Notes under the pieces: model-generated
Databases searched by the model: none
Told to the model about the DNA's origin: nothing
What the model saw: the letters and a program-made list of their open reading frames with translations, nothing else
Made by a program: the position numbers and the translations under genes
Shown: positions 20,571 through 31,379 of the stretch, piece after piece
Position numbering within the stretch: position 1 is the first letter of the stretch
Layout of the letters: each line of letters begins with the position of its first letter
Assembly: GCA_001599595.1 (NCBI GenBank)
Contig: BCHH01000001.1
Location: 1,955,837 to 2,019,836, forward strand
Reading direction: 5' to 3'
Source: Beverwykella pulmonaria
Taxonomy: Eukaryota; Ascomycota; Dothideomycetes; Pleosporales; Melanommataceae
Length of the DNA: 64,000 nucleotides

Positions 20571-22022
20571 ATGACGTCCGACAAAGCCGAGGGTATGGGG
20601 GACGTGGGCGATATGGGCGTGTCCGTGGTGCAGAAGATGCTGTCTGCAGTCAGCGGGAGTGTCTTGACGTCGCTTCTGGGTACGTCCATTCTGCCATTGC
20701 ACTCCCCAAATTGCGGAAGTCATTGCAATGCCGTTTCTTCCTTCCTGTCGCCTCTGCGTTGCGTCGGAAGCCGTTTCCGCGCAGCGGTGAAGACTTCAAA
20801 ATTCCACCACGTCACCCAGCACACTTCAAAGCTAACTTCTTTAGTGACCCCCCTCGATGTCGTCCGTGTGCGTCTACAATCGCAAGGGCATACCACGAGT
20901 GCCCCATCGACGCAACCTCGTCCCTACGGTGCCGGATCCCTAACCCAGTTCCGCGATTTGCCCCCCAATCTTGGAATATCAGCCTGCTGCAGAGAAGTCT
21001 TTTGGATCAACAATCATGCGCCTTTTTGTGTGGCAGGTCCCACCATGGCACCTGTCAACCCTGCCGATGCCGCGTGTGCCGTGATAGATGCAGAAAGACG
21101 TACAATCAACAGCACTTGGGATGGGCTGCGAAAAATAGCACAGAATGAAGGACCACGGACATTGTGGAGGGGGCTGTCTCCGACTCTCGTTATGGCCGTT
21201 CCTGCCAATGTTATCTATTTTGCCGGGTACGATTGGTTACGGACAGCACAACAGTCTCCCTTCCACGGTGTCGTATCGGACGCATACATTCCCCTCGTAG
21301 CAGGTGCTGCTGCTCGAACCCTTGCTGCAATGGCTGTCAGTCCTATCGAAATGTTCAAGACAAGGATGCAGGCCGCTGATAGCATCGATGGTGCCACGAG
21401 ACACTTTCGTGACACAATGGACGGCATCCGAGAGATGGTTGCTTCTCAGGGTGTTCGCAGTCTGTGGAGAGGTTTGACCTTGACTCTGTGGCGAGACGTA
21501 CCCTTCTCTGCCATCTACTGGTGGGGATATGAAGGTGGGCGCAACGCGTTGACGGACATGCGTGGAAGAAGAGAAGCAAGACATGACGGTTTTGAGTTCC
21601 GCATGGGCCGCGGCGAAGAGAGGGTTAGACGGCGGAGCCGTTCACGGAGTCGAGAGAATCACACTGCAACTTTGATCGACAGCTTTGTCGCGGGAGCTGC
21701 TTCGGGTGCTGTTGCCGCCTTTGTCACCACCCCGTTCGACGTAGGAAAGACGCGGCAGCAAGTCATACAACATGCGGGAGACGCCATTCGAAATCAATCT
21801 GGCAAGCCCGCTGGGTTCATCCGACCGGAAGACAGATCCATGCCTCGTTTCTTGTGGCATATCTTTCAAGAGCAAGGAATGTCCGGCCTATTCAAAGGTT
21901 GGACGGCTAGATGTCTAAAGGTAGCGCCCGCTTGCGCTATCATGATCAGCAGTTACGAAGTCGGCAAGAGAATGGCGAACGACATAAACGAACGACGGCA
22001 GCAACGACGGAGGGGAAACTAG
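20571..22022 (+). CDS. Mitochondrial carrier, Mtm1/SLC25A39-40 type
   Basis: Exons 20571-20679 and 20845-22022 encode 428 aa; the 165 nt intron ends in a GCTAAC branch point and TTTAG. Three carrier repeats are marked by TPLDVVRVRLQ, SPIEMFKTRMQ and TPFDVGKTRQQ. The matrix loop after the first helix contains ACCREVFW, which together with the long first loop is typical of Mtm1 and SLC25A39/40. Those proteins sit in the inner membrane and are linked to mitochondrial glutathione import and to manganese/iron homeostasis. An Arg/Ser-rich loop (RRRSRSRSREN, about residue 290) precedes the third repeat and is unusual. The start MTSDKAEG is the closest ATG before the first repeat. Confidence 0.93.
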   Translation: MTSDKAEGMGDVGDMGVSVVQKMLSAVSGSVLTSLLGTSILPLHSPNCGSHCNAVSSFLSPLRCVGSRFRAAVKTSKFHHVTQHTSKLTSLVTPLDVVRVRLQSQGHTTSAPSTQPRPYGAGSLTQFRDLPPNLGISACCREVFWINNHAPFCVAGPTMAPVNPADAACAVIDAERRTINSTWDGLRKIAQNEGPRTLWRGLSPTLVMAVPANVIYFAGYDWLRTAQQSPFHGVVSDAYIPLVAGAAARTLAAMAVSPIEMFKTRMQAADSIDGATRHFRDTMDGIREMVASQGVRSLWRGLTLTLWRDVPFSAIYWWGYEGGRNALTDMRGRREARHDGFEFRMGRGEERVRRRSRSRSRENHTATLIDSFVAGAASGAVAAFVTTPFDVGKTRQQVIQHAGDAIRNQSGKPAGFIRPEDRSMPRFLWHIFQEQGMSGLFKGWTARCLKVAPACAIMISSYEVGKRMANDINERRQQRRRGN

Positions 22023-22534
22023 CCAAACTCCATTGGCCACCAAGACACACTTCGGCGATACCCATACCTCTTATGACTAGGACGTCTTATCGATTACATG
22101 CACATAGATAAAATGTGTAAATACCACCTGTTTTTTTCAGTGTTTTTTATTTTGGGTTTGGAGTTTAGAGACAATTCTCCCTACATTTGCATGGCACGGT
22201 GTTTGGATCGGCTGGTGAGCGTCCTTTCAGTTGATTCGAAAAGCTCTACGATGATACACTATCGCGCGTTCGCTCCCAAAATGATTCATGCATGTACAGT
22301 AGAAAATAAAATTGTAAATACTGTTTAAATATTTCATATTTATATCTCAAATGAGTTAAAGGTTGCGCCATAGTGACAATGTGATCCCACCTCTAGCAAA
22401 CCGTCAAATGAGAAAACATATTGCCGAGAAACCCATCACGTGACCGCGCGGAAGAACATCACTCACGTTCTAACAACAAGCGCAACAGCACCCTCCTGCG
22501 CAACCATTGTACAACACCGCCGCCACCACCAAAA
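22023..22534. other. Intergenic region
   Basis: About 510 bp between two plus-strand genes, holding the 3' region of the carrier and the promoter of the ELYS-like gene. No further structure seen. Confidence 0.5.
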
Positions 22535-23612
22535 ATGCTCGACATTGAAGAATTCGAGTCTGTGTTTCACAAGCCTGACCCCGATGAGAGCGACGAGGAC
22601 GATGAGGGCAAGACACTCGAGTACACCGAAGGCCTTGTGCAAGAGATCAAGGAGAACCAACACATGCTTGGTGGGAAGACTTTCTTCGAGCGGCTGCTAG
22701 ACCTTCTTCAGATCAAGTGTAAGCATCCTCCTCTTGTCCAGTGACAAGACTAAGGCTGATTCGATTCCAGGGCGGAGAATCTACCCTCCTGAATCAGAGC
22801 AGCAGCTCCGTGAACTCCACAAGCGCATTGTTAATGCGCCGATCCAGCTTCATTACAAACACAGCCTCTTCTTCTACCTCCTCAAAGACCTGTCACCTTC
22901 GCATCATGGCCCTACTGAACTTGCGACTGCATTCGCACGCGACGTGCACCTCGAGAAGCGCTTCTGGACGTTCGTGGAAGGACTATGGAATCTCGACCAC
23001 CTACAATTCGAGACAGCGGTCGAGAACCTGACGCACCCGTCCATCCTGCCCACCTTTCCCGACGAGATCATGCTCACGCTGCTGAACCGACGGCATTACG
23101 GCGCGAGTGTGAGCGACAACGATGTCTTGCCGCTAGCATACTATAATTGTGTGACGCCGCCGCTGGTGAAGGAGGATGTGAAAGTGGAGTTCGTCAAGTA
23201 CATGGCTAGCCGCAACGTCACGGAGACGTTCTATTGGATCCGCGCACGGCCTGAGCACGAGCACAAGCCGCTTCTAGAGATCCTCATCGAGGAGACGCTC
23301 GACAGGAGTACTTGGTCTGGCGGTGAGTATTCGCGCGAGGAGAAGGCGATGGAGTTGGTCAGCTTGCCTTTTGATGAGGAGGAGGAGGTATGGATGGATA
23401 AATTCTTGACCGAAGGCAAGGGAAGGAATTTTACCGGTGCAGGGGACACGGTTATGATGAGGAGAATTGCAACGGGACGGCTGCAGGAGGCCGCCGATGA
23501 TGTTGCCGTTAAGGGAAGGAAGCACGGACAAATCACGTGGGATGTGCTGAAGGATGGTGTGAAGAGGGGGTTAGGGCCGAGGAAGGACCTGGAGTCTCCG
23601 TTTGTGGTCTAA
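22535..23612 (+). CDS. ELYS-like nuclear pore complex assembly domain protein
   Basis: Exons 22535-22718 and 22771-23612 encode 341 aa, separated by a 52 nt intron with GTAAGC donor, CTGAT branch point and CCAG acceptor. An acidic N-terminus (residues ~10-28, DPDESDEDDEG) precedes an all-helical body. The segments RRIYPPES, HYKHSLFFYLLKD, FWTFVEGLWNLDHLQFE and AVENLTHPSILPTFPDEI match the ELYS-like (nuclear pore complex assembly) domain found alone in many filamentous fungi. In animals the domain sits inside ELYS, which recruits the Nup107 complex to chromatin. A pore-linked role is inferred from the family. Confidence 0.88.
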
Positions 23613-23966
23613 ATCTGAGAATGACAGTCTCTGTTTTGTTAGCATAGCGAATGGGGTTCTAGGCCTGCATTGGGACAAGGTTGATCATGAACCGTCAATG
23701 GGATCATTAAGAGCTACGATGGTATGGTCAACCTTGGGAGATTTTTACAGGAATAGGCGCTGACTCATCATAGGCACATAGTAATTGCCGCCTACGAATC
23801 AAACACACACACTCTCTCTCTCGCGCTCTTCAATTAAGCTAATATGCAATTGTCTCAAATGCGCTTCCCAGGCATGAAATCATCTGTCACTTACGAATGC
23901 CATACGACGCGCCTGACTAAGAGGCAACATGTCTCTATATGTACTATTCTTCAAAGCAACCCCTTC
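23613..23966. other. Intergenic region with a short CA/CT microsatellite
   Basis: About 350 bp between the ELYS-like gene and the 5S gene. At 23803-23822 an ACACACAC run passes into CTCTCTCTC. Confidence 0.6.
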
Positions 23967-24085
23967 ACATACGACCATAGGAAGCTCGAAGCAGACAAAC
24001 CCGTCCGATCTTGTGCACTGAATTAGCTTACCGGCAGGTTAGTAGTCAAGTGGGTGACCATTGGCGAATACCTGCTGTTGTATGT
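23967..24085 (+). rRNA. 5S rRNA gene, diverged, dispersed copy
   Basis: The 119 bp segment starts ACATACGACCATAGG and ends GCTGTTGTATGTT, the termini expected of fungal 5S rRNA, and is followed by TTTTT, a pol III terminator. Conserved blocks are CCCGTCCGATC (loop B/C region), GGTTAGTAGT, GTGGGTGACCA and GGCGAATACCTGC. Helix I pairs fully (ACATACGAC with GTTGTATGT). Helix II is kept by compensating changes (AAGCT with AGCTT), although its sequence differs from the usual fungal type. The terminal stem GCAGGT/ACCTGC pairs. It is a single copy between protein genes, as usual in filamentous fungi. It may be a functional variant; expression is unproven. Confidence 0.85.
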
Positions 24086-24089
24086 TTTT
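24085..24089 (+). terminator. RNA polymerase III terminator of the 5S gene
   Basis: A run of five T residues directly after the 5S 3' end, the standard pol III stop signal. Confidence 0.7.
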
Positions 24090-24217
24090 GCCATTTGGAA
24101 GGAGACGGAGAAGGAGAGAAAAGAGGGATGGGAGCAAGGAACTACTTCTATTTTGGCTGCTACAACGGTATATCTACCCTCATCCTACGGGCTACCGCTT
24201 TCCTCTATTGCCAATTT

Positions 24218-25318
24218 CTATTTCTTACTCTCTAACACAACCCTAACATCATCCATGAATCCCTTCTCAAACGCCTCCTCGCCCCGACTCGGCTTCCAAC
24301 CCAAACTCCTCCCCACAGTCGACACAGTGCGTGAATTGCTACTCAGTCCCAGCTCCATCATCGTTTCATCCACCCCCACCCCCATCACACTACTCATGAT
24401 CTTAGCCCCGTCCCCCAACCCCACACTCTCCACGTCCCTACTCTCCAACCTCCCCTCGGCCACCAATGCATCGGCCACCTTCTGCGCAACCTGCTTCCAT
24501 GTATGTCTCCCGTTTGCAGAGAAAAGAATTCCCTTCTTACCCGACGGGACGCCCGTCCCACCTTCGAGAATATGGAGTGTGATAAGCGTGTACAGTTCAG
24601 CGACATCTCGCACGTGTACGTGGTCCCACACTCCTTTTCCCTCCTCAACGACTATGGCACGGCCGTGGCCTAGCGCGCTGCCGATGTACGCTGGGATCTG
24701 TGTACTTATCTTTTTGAACAGCCCCGTACCCTGGCCGAAGATGAGCGGGCTCATGATAACCGTCGTCTTAACACCCAACTCTAAGCCCAAGTTTACCACT
24801 CCGAGTTCCGTGGTCCGCTGCCAATGGGGATGCAATTTCTCGCGCTCAGTTTCGTAGCCATATACATCATCAACGGCGTCGTTGAACTCGCGCTCTGGAT
24901 CCTCCTCAACGAAGACTTTACTAATCGGCCGATCGGCCAGATTCGATATCCCACTCGTCTGCACCAACCAGACTTCCTCTCCTGTAGCTTTCTTCCGTTG
25001 CGCCAATCCATGCAGTAAAGCTTGGGCGGATGGAAAGTGAAAGCCGGACCCGGCATTGATGACCAAATTGGCATTAGCGGCGGCGGCGGTTATAGCGGGA
25101 AGGTCGTTGAGGTCCTTATAGATGATGGGGTGGATGCGGGGCCCGTAGGTCGATGTGAGGGTTTCTACGCGGGAAGGGTCGCGGAGGAGGAGAGTAATAG
25201 TGGAGGATTTAAGGATGGGAGAGGGTGAGGAAAGCAGGGTGGTGAGGATGGTGCCGCCTATGTAACCTGTTGCTCCTATGAGAAGGATACTAGGGGAGGG
25301 GGTGATAGTGGAAGACAT
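24218..25318 (-). CDS. NAD(P)-binding Rossmann-fold protein (atypical SDR / epimerase-like)
   Basis: Single-exon gene of 366 aa. The N-terminus has the dinucleotide loop GATGYIGG at residues 15-22. After a second strand with TLLLRDPSRVETL comes a LVINAGSGF segment. A VYGYETER region stands where extended SDRs carry YxxxK, but the usual Lys is not clearly present, so catalysis may be atypical. FGQGTGLF and VWDHVHVRDVAELYTLI match the substrate-binding part of NAD-dependent epimerase/dehydratase-like fungal proteins of the NmrA/atypical-SDR group. Substrate unknown. The C-terminus is acidic and basic without a target signal. It converges on the 5S gene, and its own promoter faces the long spacer to BSD2. 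Confidence 0.85.
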   Translation of the reverse strand: MSSTITPSPSILLIGATGYIGGTILTTLLSSPSPILKSSTITLLLRDPSRVETLTSTYGPRIHPIIYKDLNDLPAITAAAANANLVINAGSGFHFPSAQALLHGLAQRKKATGEEVWLVQTSGISNLADRPISKVFVEEDPEREFNDAVDDVYGYETEREKLHPHWQRTTELGVVNLGLELGVKTTVIMSPLIFGQGTGLFKKISTQIPAYIGSALGHGRAIVVEEGKGVWDHVHVRDVAELYTLITLHILEGGTGVPSGKKGILFSANGRHTWKQVAQKVADALVAEGRLESRDVESVGLGDGAKIMSSVMGVGVDETMMELGLSSNSRTVSTVGRSLGWKPSRGEEAFEKGFMDDVRVVLESKK

Positions 25319-26277
25319 AATGCTTGGTAGGGGGAGAATGAATAGGTAATGTGTTGGTTGAGAGTAGAAATAGGAGGTATGTAGACTGAAGGACGAAAAA
25401 CAGTAGAAGGCGAGGGAAAAACAGGGTTAGAAAGGGAACGGGTTTATGTCTTGATACATCTATAACATAGGAAGGAGTAGCTCATAAGTGTATACATGAA
25501 ACCTCCCCCCAGCCCGGCGCCTCCACACCACTCACTCCTCACTCTGCTATACAGAGCGTGATTCGTTGAGTCGTGCAGCTTTCTCGTATCTTATGCCTCA
25601 TTATCGCATGAACAAGAAGGTTGCATAGAAACACGGGCTTTTACAATTGACACCCCCCTCTTCGTTGACATAAGCTGCATATACATGTGCCTAAAGAGCC
25701 AATGCGCCTGCCGTGCCAGAGATAATCTAACTCCTCCTCGTAAAGTTAGACCTACCATATTTACTCTGCATGAACTGCGGGCGGAGTATCTCGAAATTCC
25801 GGAGAGTGATGCTTTCGCAGCATGTTTACCATCATAGACCCAAGATTAGGGAGGGGTAAAGTTAGCGATGATGAACAGTGAATATAAACATACATAATGC
25901 GCTATATGAACAATACTTGAGAAAATTCTCCAAGAACAATACCGGTAGAGGAGTAAAAGTGGATATGTAACTCAAATATCACTACACCTCCATTCCCCTC
26001 TAATGCTCAGCTGTGTTGCAAACGCAAAGGAAAATCGTACATCAGGAATCCATCCCAACACAACACGACGAACCCCAACCCATACGACCTTACCAACCTA
26101 AACACCTGCCCAAACAAAAAAAAACCGTCCCCAAAAGTCACTCAGACTGGGCACTGGAGAGGCAGGGATAATAGAAAAGGAAAATTGACCATAATGCACT
26201 GCATACACTGCGATACAGCGGATATATTCAAATATCTTCCAAAGAATGCAAAGCAGCAATGGCAAACCACAACCGCG
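25319..26277. other. Intergenic region
   Basis: About 960 bp carrying the promoter of the SDR-like gene and the 3' region of BSD2. A poly-A-like stretch occurs near 26116. No gene seen. Confidence 0.5.
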
Positions 26278-27508
26278 TTATACGCTACTCTCAGGGTTCT
26301 CCCCCTCCGCCACAACCGCAACTCCAAGCCCACGATCTGGGCTTTGAAGCACGAGCTGCTCGTGTCTCCGTGCACGTACAAAGTCTGATATGCTCTTGAT
26401 GAGAATGAACCAGCCGACAATCATCAGTCCATATGCTATCCAGTCGCTGCTCGAGATACCGCTGCTCGCTGGTGTCATCTCAGGCCCTCCATTGGCTGAT
26501 GCAACAGTGGTGGGTTCGAAATCGTGCGCATTCGGATCGTTCGGAACAGCGCCATCGAAACCTCCACCAGGCGTGTCATTGCTGGGTGCTAGGCTCGAGG
26601 CACCTTTCATCGTGAAACCGTATTGAACGAGCGTTATGCCAAGACCGGCGCGAGATCCGTTTTTAGCAGCGTGAGTTGTGTGTAGCAGGTAGGTGAGCAA
26701 GAAGCCGACGAGTTGGAAGGACATAGAGATCATGGCGTTCCAGACAAAGGAGAAGACGGAGCCGACGGGGAGGCCTTCGACGAAAACTTCGTCGCCGAAA
26801 GTGCCGGGGGCGAGGATTGTGGTTTCCCAGTAGGGCGGTGTTGCGTCGGCGGCGGCTTGTTCGTAGGTCTAGATAACGCTGTTAACATGATCCCTTCTAC
26901 GGAACCAGGCAATACGGTGAACGTACCGGAGGCTTCTCCTCAGCATCTTCACCCCTCGTGGGCTTTGCACTCAGATTCGCCCACACTCCGTCATTCTGAC
27001 CACCCCCATATACCCTCCCCGTTGTCGGCGCTGTCGTATTAAAGACTGGCAACTGCGTAACCCTTCTTTGAATGTTCGCTCGAGGATTCGGATCGATTTC
27101 GCTCGCGGTCTCGGAGCCATGCGATGTTTCCGGCGTCCCCCGCATCAACCTCTGTCTATCATCCATGCCATCTCCATTTTCATCGTCGCTGTCTTCCTCG
27201 TCTGACGGCGAGTCGAAGGTATCTGCAAGTGTGCGGTCGGCGTCGTTGGAAAGTGGATCGTCTGCGAGTAAGCGTCGCGATGCAGCATTCGGGGAGGAGG
27301 CACGGCTGTGGAAGGAGGGTGGCGGAGAGTTGGGAATCGGGTAATGCGGGTGCGGACTCAGAGGCGACGACTCGTCTTCGTCTTGCTCTGCTATCTGTGT
27401 GTAGTGTCGCATTGTCAGTACGTGTAAAGGGGTGATCGGGGATGTTTGGGGTTCAGAGCATCGCGGTATGGGGCTACGTACCCGCTCGTATCGCTGTTGA
27501 GGGGCCAT
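26278..27508 (-). CDS. BSD2: Bsd2/NDFIP-family membrane adaptor
   Basis: Exons 27482-27508, 26927-27394 and 26278-26868 encode 361 aa; introns are 87 and 58 nt. The first exon is only nine codons (MAPQQRYER). Residues ~10-165 are acidic and Ser/Pro-rich. PPTY at 164-167 is a PPxY motif, which binds WW domains of Rsp5/NEDD4 ubiquitin ligases. Three hydrophobic segments follow, the first two in GSVFSFVWNAMISMSFQLVGFLLTYLL and GLGITLVQYGF, the third in WIAYGLMIVGWFILIKSIS. This is the arrangement of yeast Bsd2 and animal Ndfip1/2, Golgi/endosome adaptors that bring metal transporters to Rsp5. It shares a 303 bp divergent promoter with the Cbp6-like gene. Confidence 0.92.
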
Positions 27509-27811
27509 TATGGGTGCTGCGCTGGCGGACAAAGATCTAAGTGTGCAAAAAAAGAGAGGGTCGTTGAAGGTGAAGTAGAGTAAGGAAGGGCAGCGCTGAT
27601 GAGCGCAGGCAGGAGGGTTCGGGGTCAGGCGGTCTTGAGTGGTGCAGCGGCAGTGGAGTGTTCACGCTGGCCCTGTGTTTCGTATGTCCGTCTGGTTCCT
27701 GGAAGCGCCGAGAAGGGTGGCTGAGTCAATCACGTGATGCGCCACAATCCTTCTCGCCATCATCGATTTCGCCCGTGACGGACCAAGCGCTGAATTTCAA
27801 TATCACCGAAA
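27509..27811. promoter_or_regulatory. Divergent promoter between BSD2 and the Cbp6-like gene
   Basis: 303 bp between two start codons. A CACGTGAT sequence near 27730 is an E-box-like site (CACGTGA) that could bind a bHLH factor; this is only a motif match. Confidence 0.4.
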
Positions 27812-28274
27812 ATGGCGAATCCCGTACGTGAATTGAGTCCACGCTTCGTTACACGCATTGAATTCTAATGCTGACAGCACGCAGACATTAGCAAAGCACT
27901 ACGCACGCCTCCTCACACTCTGGCCCAAAGACGCCCTCCGCCCCAATCTACCCTTCACCAAAACCATTGAATACCGTGGCTTACCCTTCGGACTCAAACC
28001 CGATCCCTCCGCCCAGCCCACCCAAACAGACGTAAAGACCGCTCCGCCGTACAAGCCTGTCGACCCTCGAGTCGAACTCGCGAACGTCAATGCGCTGTTT
28101 CTGTTGTTGGAGAATAAGTTTAGCAAGAAATACCCGATATCACAAGACGTACTGCATCCCAAATCAAATCCGGGGCATTATGATCGCCTGATGGAGGAGA
28201 TTGAGCGCGCGCCGAAAAAGTCGTGGTTGAGTGCGAAGATGGACGAATGGAAGATGAAAATAAGATGGCAGTAG
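27812..28274 (+). CDS. Cbp6/UQCC2-like mitochondrial assembly factor
   Basis: Exons 27812-27823 (MANP) and 27885-28274 encode 133 aa; the 61 nt intron has GTACGT donor and CTGAC branch point. The protein begins MANPTLAKHYARLLTLWPKDALRPNLPF, which is the shape of the UQCC2/CBP6 family, and ends in a basic helical tail. Yeast Cbp6 binds Cbp3 at the mitoribosome tunnel and drives cytochrome b synthesis and assembly into complex III. Yeast Cbp6 is 162 aa, so this is somewhat shorter. No classical presequence is present, as for the yeast protein. The very short first exon is easily missed. Confidence 0.82.
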
Positions 28275-28916
28275 AGAATGGATGGGTGAGGGTGTATATT
28301 ATAAATTTATGACTGTACAACATGCTTGGGATGGGGAAAGACTGTATCATATGGGCAATTGGCGTCAAGGAAAATTCAAACCCGTTGCTGCTGGTAGAGG
28401 ACCGTGTGGCAGATACGGTTGGACTTAGTAGGGCCGAGTTAATCTTTGTGTCCTCTGCCTAAATCTCCCCGACTGTCTTACGAATTCATTTCGGAGAGGT
28501 GGTCTTATAGAACACATGTTGCTCTGAGGAGAATAACAGCGGGGCATCTGAAGGGAAATTGCAAGAATAGTAAAACCTTCGCTAGCGGATACAGTATGGT
28601 TTTGTAAGGCTTAGTTGATTCCTTCTACTTCTCCCTAGACTCACGCTGCGATGCTGTAAAGTCAAGATCATAAAATATAAGTCACGGGTGTCAGGATATT
28701 GTCCACAATTCTCAATACCATACGCCTGTGCCATTCCCATTTCCATACCTTGCTTGGTGGTAAGTCCTCCCAGGCCCCAAATATATCAATTAAACCAAAC
28801 ATTCTCTCCCAGTACCCCCAAAACACACCATGCTCGCAGTCACCGCAACCCCCCTTTATGCAAATACAGTAGGGTGATACAGGGTGGTATTGAATCTGCT
28901 ACCTACCTATTATAAT
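28275..28916. other. Intergenic region
   Basis: About 640 bp between the Cbp6-like gene and the degenerate gene. No coding or repeat structure recognised. Confidence 0.5.
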
Positions 28917-30379
28917 CTAAGCCCAGAGAGGAGTGCCTTGTCCATGAGGCTCTCGATGATCACGATTATTGGCAGTCTCCTTCTGCTTGGTGTCACTGCT
29001 AAGTTGATTCTGTGCCTGCAGCGCATGCTGGCGGGCAGTCACCTTCCTAGGTATGCTAGCATCGGCGGTTTCATGTGACTCGGTTGTTGTGGCTGCACTG
29101 CTCTTCCTGTTCTGTTTGCTGGTAAATTGCCTGGAGTCCTTCCTAGACTTCTACTTCTTGATAGGTGTGTCAGTTTCCTTTTGTGGTACCGTCATTTCCC
29201 TTGTCAACTTCGTCATCCTCCCTGCATTTCCTGATCTTGGCGTCATTGTGGTCGCTTGCGAGGGATATTCTTGTTCTTCTTGCCGTTCTTGTAGGAATCG
29301 GAGTCAGATTCAGGTAGGTTGTTCCCATACTTGAGGGAGCCTCGGGCGGATGGTGGGAATGGAGCAGCTAAATCGGCGTGTGTGGCGCTAACTGGCGTCG
29401 TATTCGCTTCACGGCAGCCACTGCTACGAGTTTCAGCAGCATGTGGAAATTTGCCGTCGTGCTGCCTACGAGGGCCCTAAAACTTGTGAGACAGGTTCAT
29501 ATTGCGAGAGGGCGTTACGTACCGGATCATCATGTTCCATGTCCGACAGCCCTGATGGGGGTCAGATAAGGGAGAGTTATCAGACCAAGTGAATTCAGCA
29601 GGTTCACCCGCATCCGCTTGGCCGACTACCTCAGAACCTGCAAGAGAAATCAGCAGGAGGTAGAGAGAAGATGAGGGGTCTGTAGCTTACAGGCTGCCTT
29701 TGGCACGATGGTGGTATCTTTTGGCACCAAAGCGGGGTTGGGCATATCATTGGGGTATTGTAAACCGCACCTCTCGTACACATCTTTGAGGCTCAGTTCG
29801 GTGCCAGCATACCATTGGTTAATGAATATGCCCTCAAGCCTTTCAATGAGACGCTCTCTGTCGGGATGATCGTGGAACAGATCGTCTCTGAGCAACATTT
29901 GCGTGACAGAATTGCCATTTGATTGTGTACGAAGGCTGAGGCTGTAGTCCATCTTCTTGATGAAGGCTTCGAAATGCATAACTGAAAGTATTGTATGTGG
30001 CATTACGGGCTGGGCAGACTGAATGGCCAGAGCGGGAGCAGGCAGCGGAGGACTAGTGATCTGAAGGGAGTCTGGCTATCGTCTTTATCGATTACATAGT
30101 TGTCGAAGTCACTAAACTGTGATGGCAGAGGAGTGGGAGGCTGGGCATGAGGCTCATCGCTGAACTTGCAATGCACTACACGATATCAGTGGGGAGACAA
30201 CGTAATTGGAGAATGCCTGTCTTACTGCCTTTGTCGTCCACAAAGCCCTCGGAGTCCCATTGATAAGTGCCGTCGTAGAACTTGACAGAACGCTCACTAA
30301 GCAAATTAGATATAGCGACACCGTTGATCCTCCGGTTGAAATCAATGGAGCTGTTCCAAGGGTTGGTAGAGGTAGTCAT
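28917..30379 (-). pseudogene. Degenerate multi-exon gene of unknown family
   Basis: Protein-like blocks follow one another on the minus strand from an ATG at 30379 (MTTSTNPWNSSIDFNRRING) to a stop at 28917, with plausible introns (GTAAGA...TGTAG after the first exon; GTAAGC...TGCAG near 29690; GTACGT...TTTAG near 29500). Continuity is broken near 30065 and near 29555 by apparent frameshifts. A TAG at 29151-29153 stands within a Lys/Arg-rich tail where CAG would fit. The central block (residues EAFIKKMDYSLSLRTQ... to LQYPNDMPNP) is well preserved. I do not recognise the family. Unusual splicing, such as a 35 nt intron at the first break, would be the alternative to decay. Confidence 0.5.
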
Positions 30380-31379
30380 GCTGTGGTAGAAGCTAACCGA
30401 GAGATGTCAGTTGTTTACGAGCATTCGATAACGATGTAAGTGCAGTATTCTTGAGCTAGCGAGTGGTGGAGTTGTTAACCGTGTCGGAATGTTATGGCAG
30501 TTCAGCAAACGGGCAAAATAATAACTCGATCCAGTGCCGCTGGTGGCTGGCAGCGGCAAAGGTCCTGTATTGACTGGAAGATGTAGTCGGCGAGGGTAAT
30601 TGAGGGTTTGGTCGGCAGGTGAGGTGAACGAGAGTAGCCCTGGGAGCCCAGGTGGGAAGGTGCTCTTGGAGCTGGCAAGCAAAGCTGAAAGAGAAAGGAA
30701 ATAGCAATCTACTTACACACCGGTATGGTGAAACTAGCCAAGCCGAGGAGAACGTGTTCAATATTAAGTGGAGAGGTACGCAAATCTAGGAGGAGCCCAA
30801 AAGGATTGGCACATCTCTACACTGGCCTCTCGGATACGTCAGAGAAGACTATCCACCCAAAGGTAGAGTGAATAGGAAACAACGCACCTTCGCTCGACTC
30901 AGTTGTTCCATGGAGACAGCACCGCTTTTCAGAAATGGCCATCCAAGAAGATATGCAGAGAGCTTGAATGAAATATATTCCATAATCTGCTCAACATGCG
31001 AACAAGCGCTTAAAAAGAGTAGTCTTAGATACAATACAAAATGGACAGAGAGGGAGATTAGGGAGGTGAATGAGAATCCTTGAAGTGAAATCGAAATCTA
31101 TGATTTTGTGCAGTCGATTATTACAACTTTGAAGATGCTGTATGCGTGAAAAGGGTGAAACCATCGTCCACAATGCCGTAAGAGAACATCCGGACGCCTA
31201 GTGTCATACTCATCCAAACCATGAAAACGCCAGAACAATGTCCCACATAGAGGTAAACACCCGCCTATATGAGATGCCACAGAAGACCGCCAAACCTATC
31301 CTACAAATGCATCTGATACAGAGAAAGTAAACGACAAAGAAAGGAAAAAGGATGTATAGTGCACATCGAACTTGAACAC
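30380..31379. other. Intergenic region
   Basis: About 1 kb between the degenerate gene and the 3' end of the HPC2-like gene. No supported gene or RNA. Confidence 0.5.
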
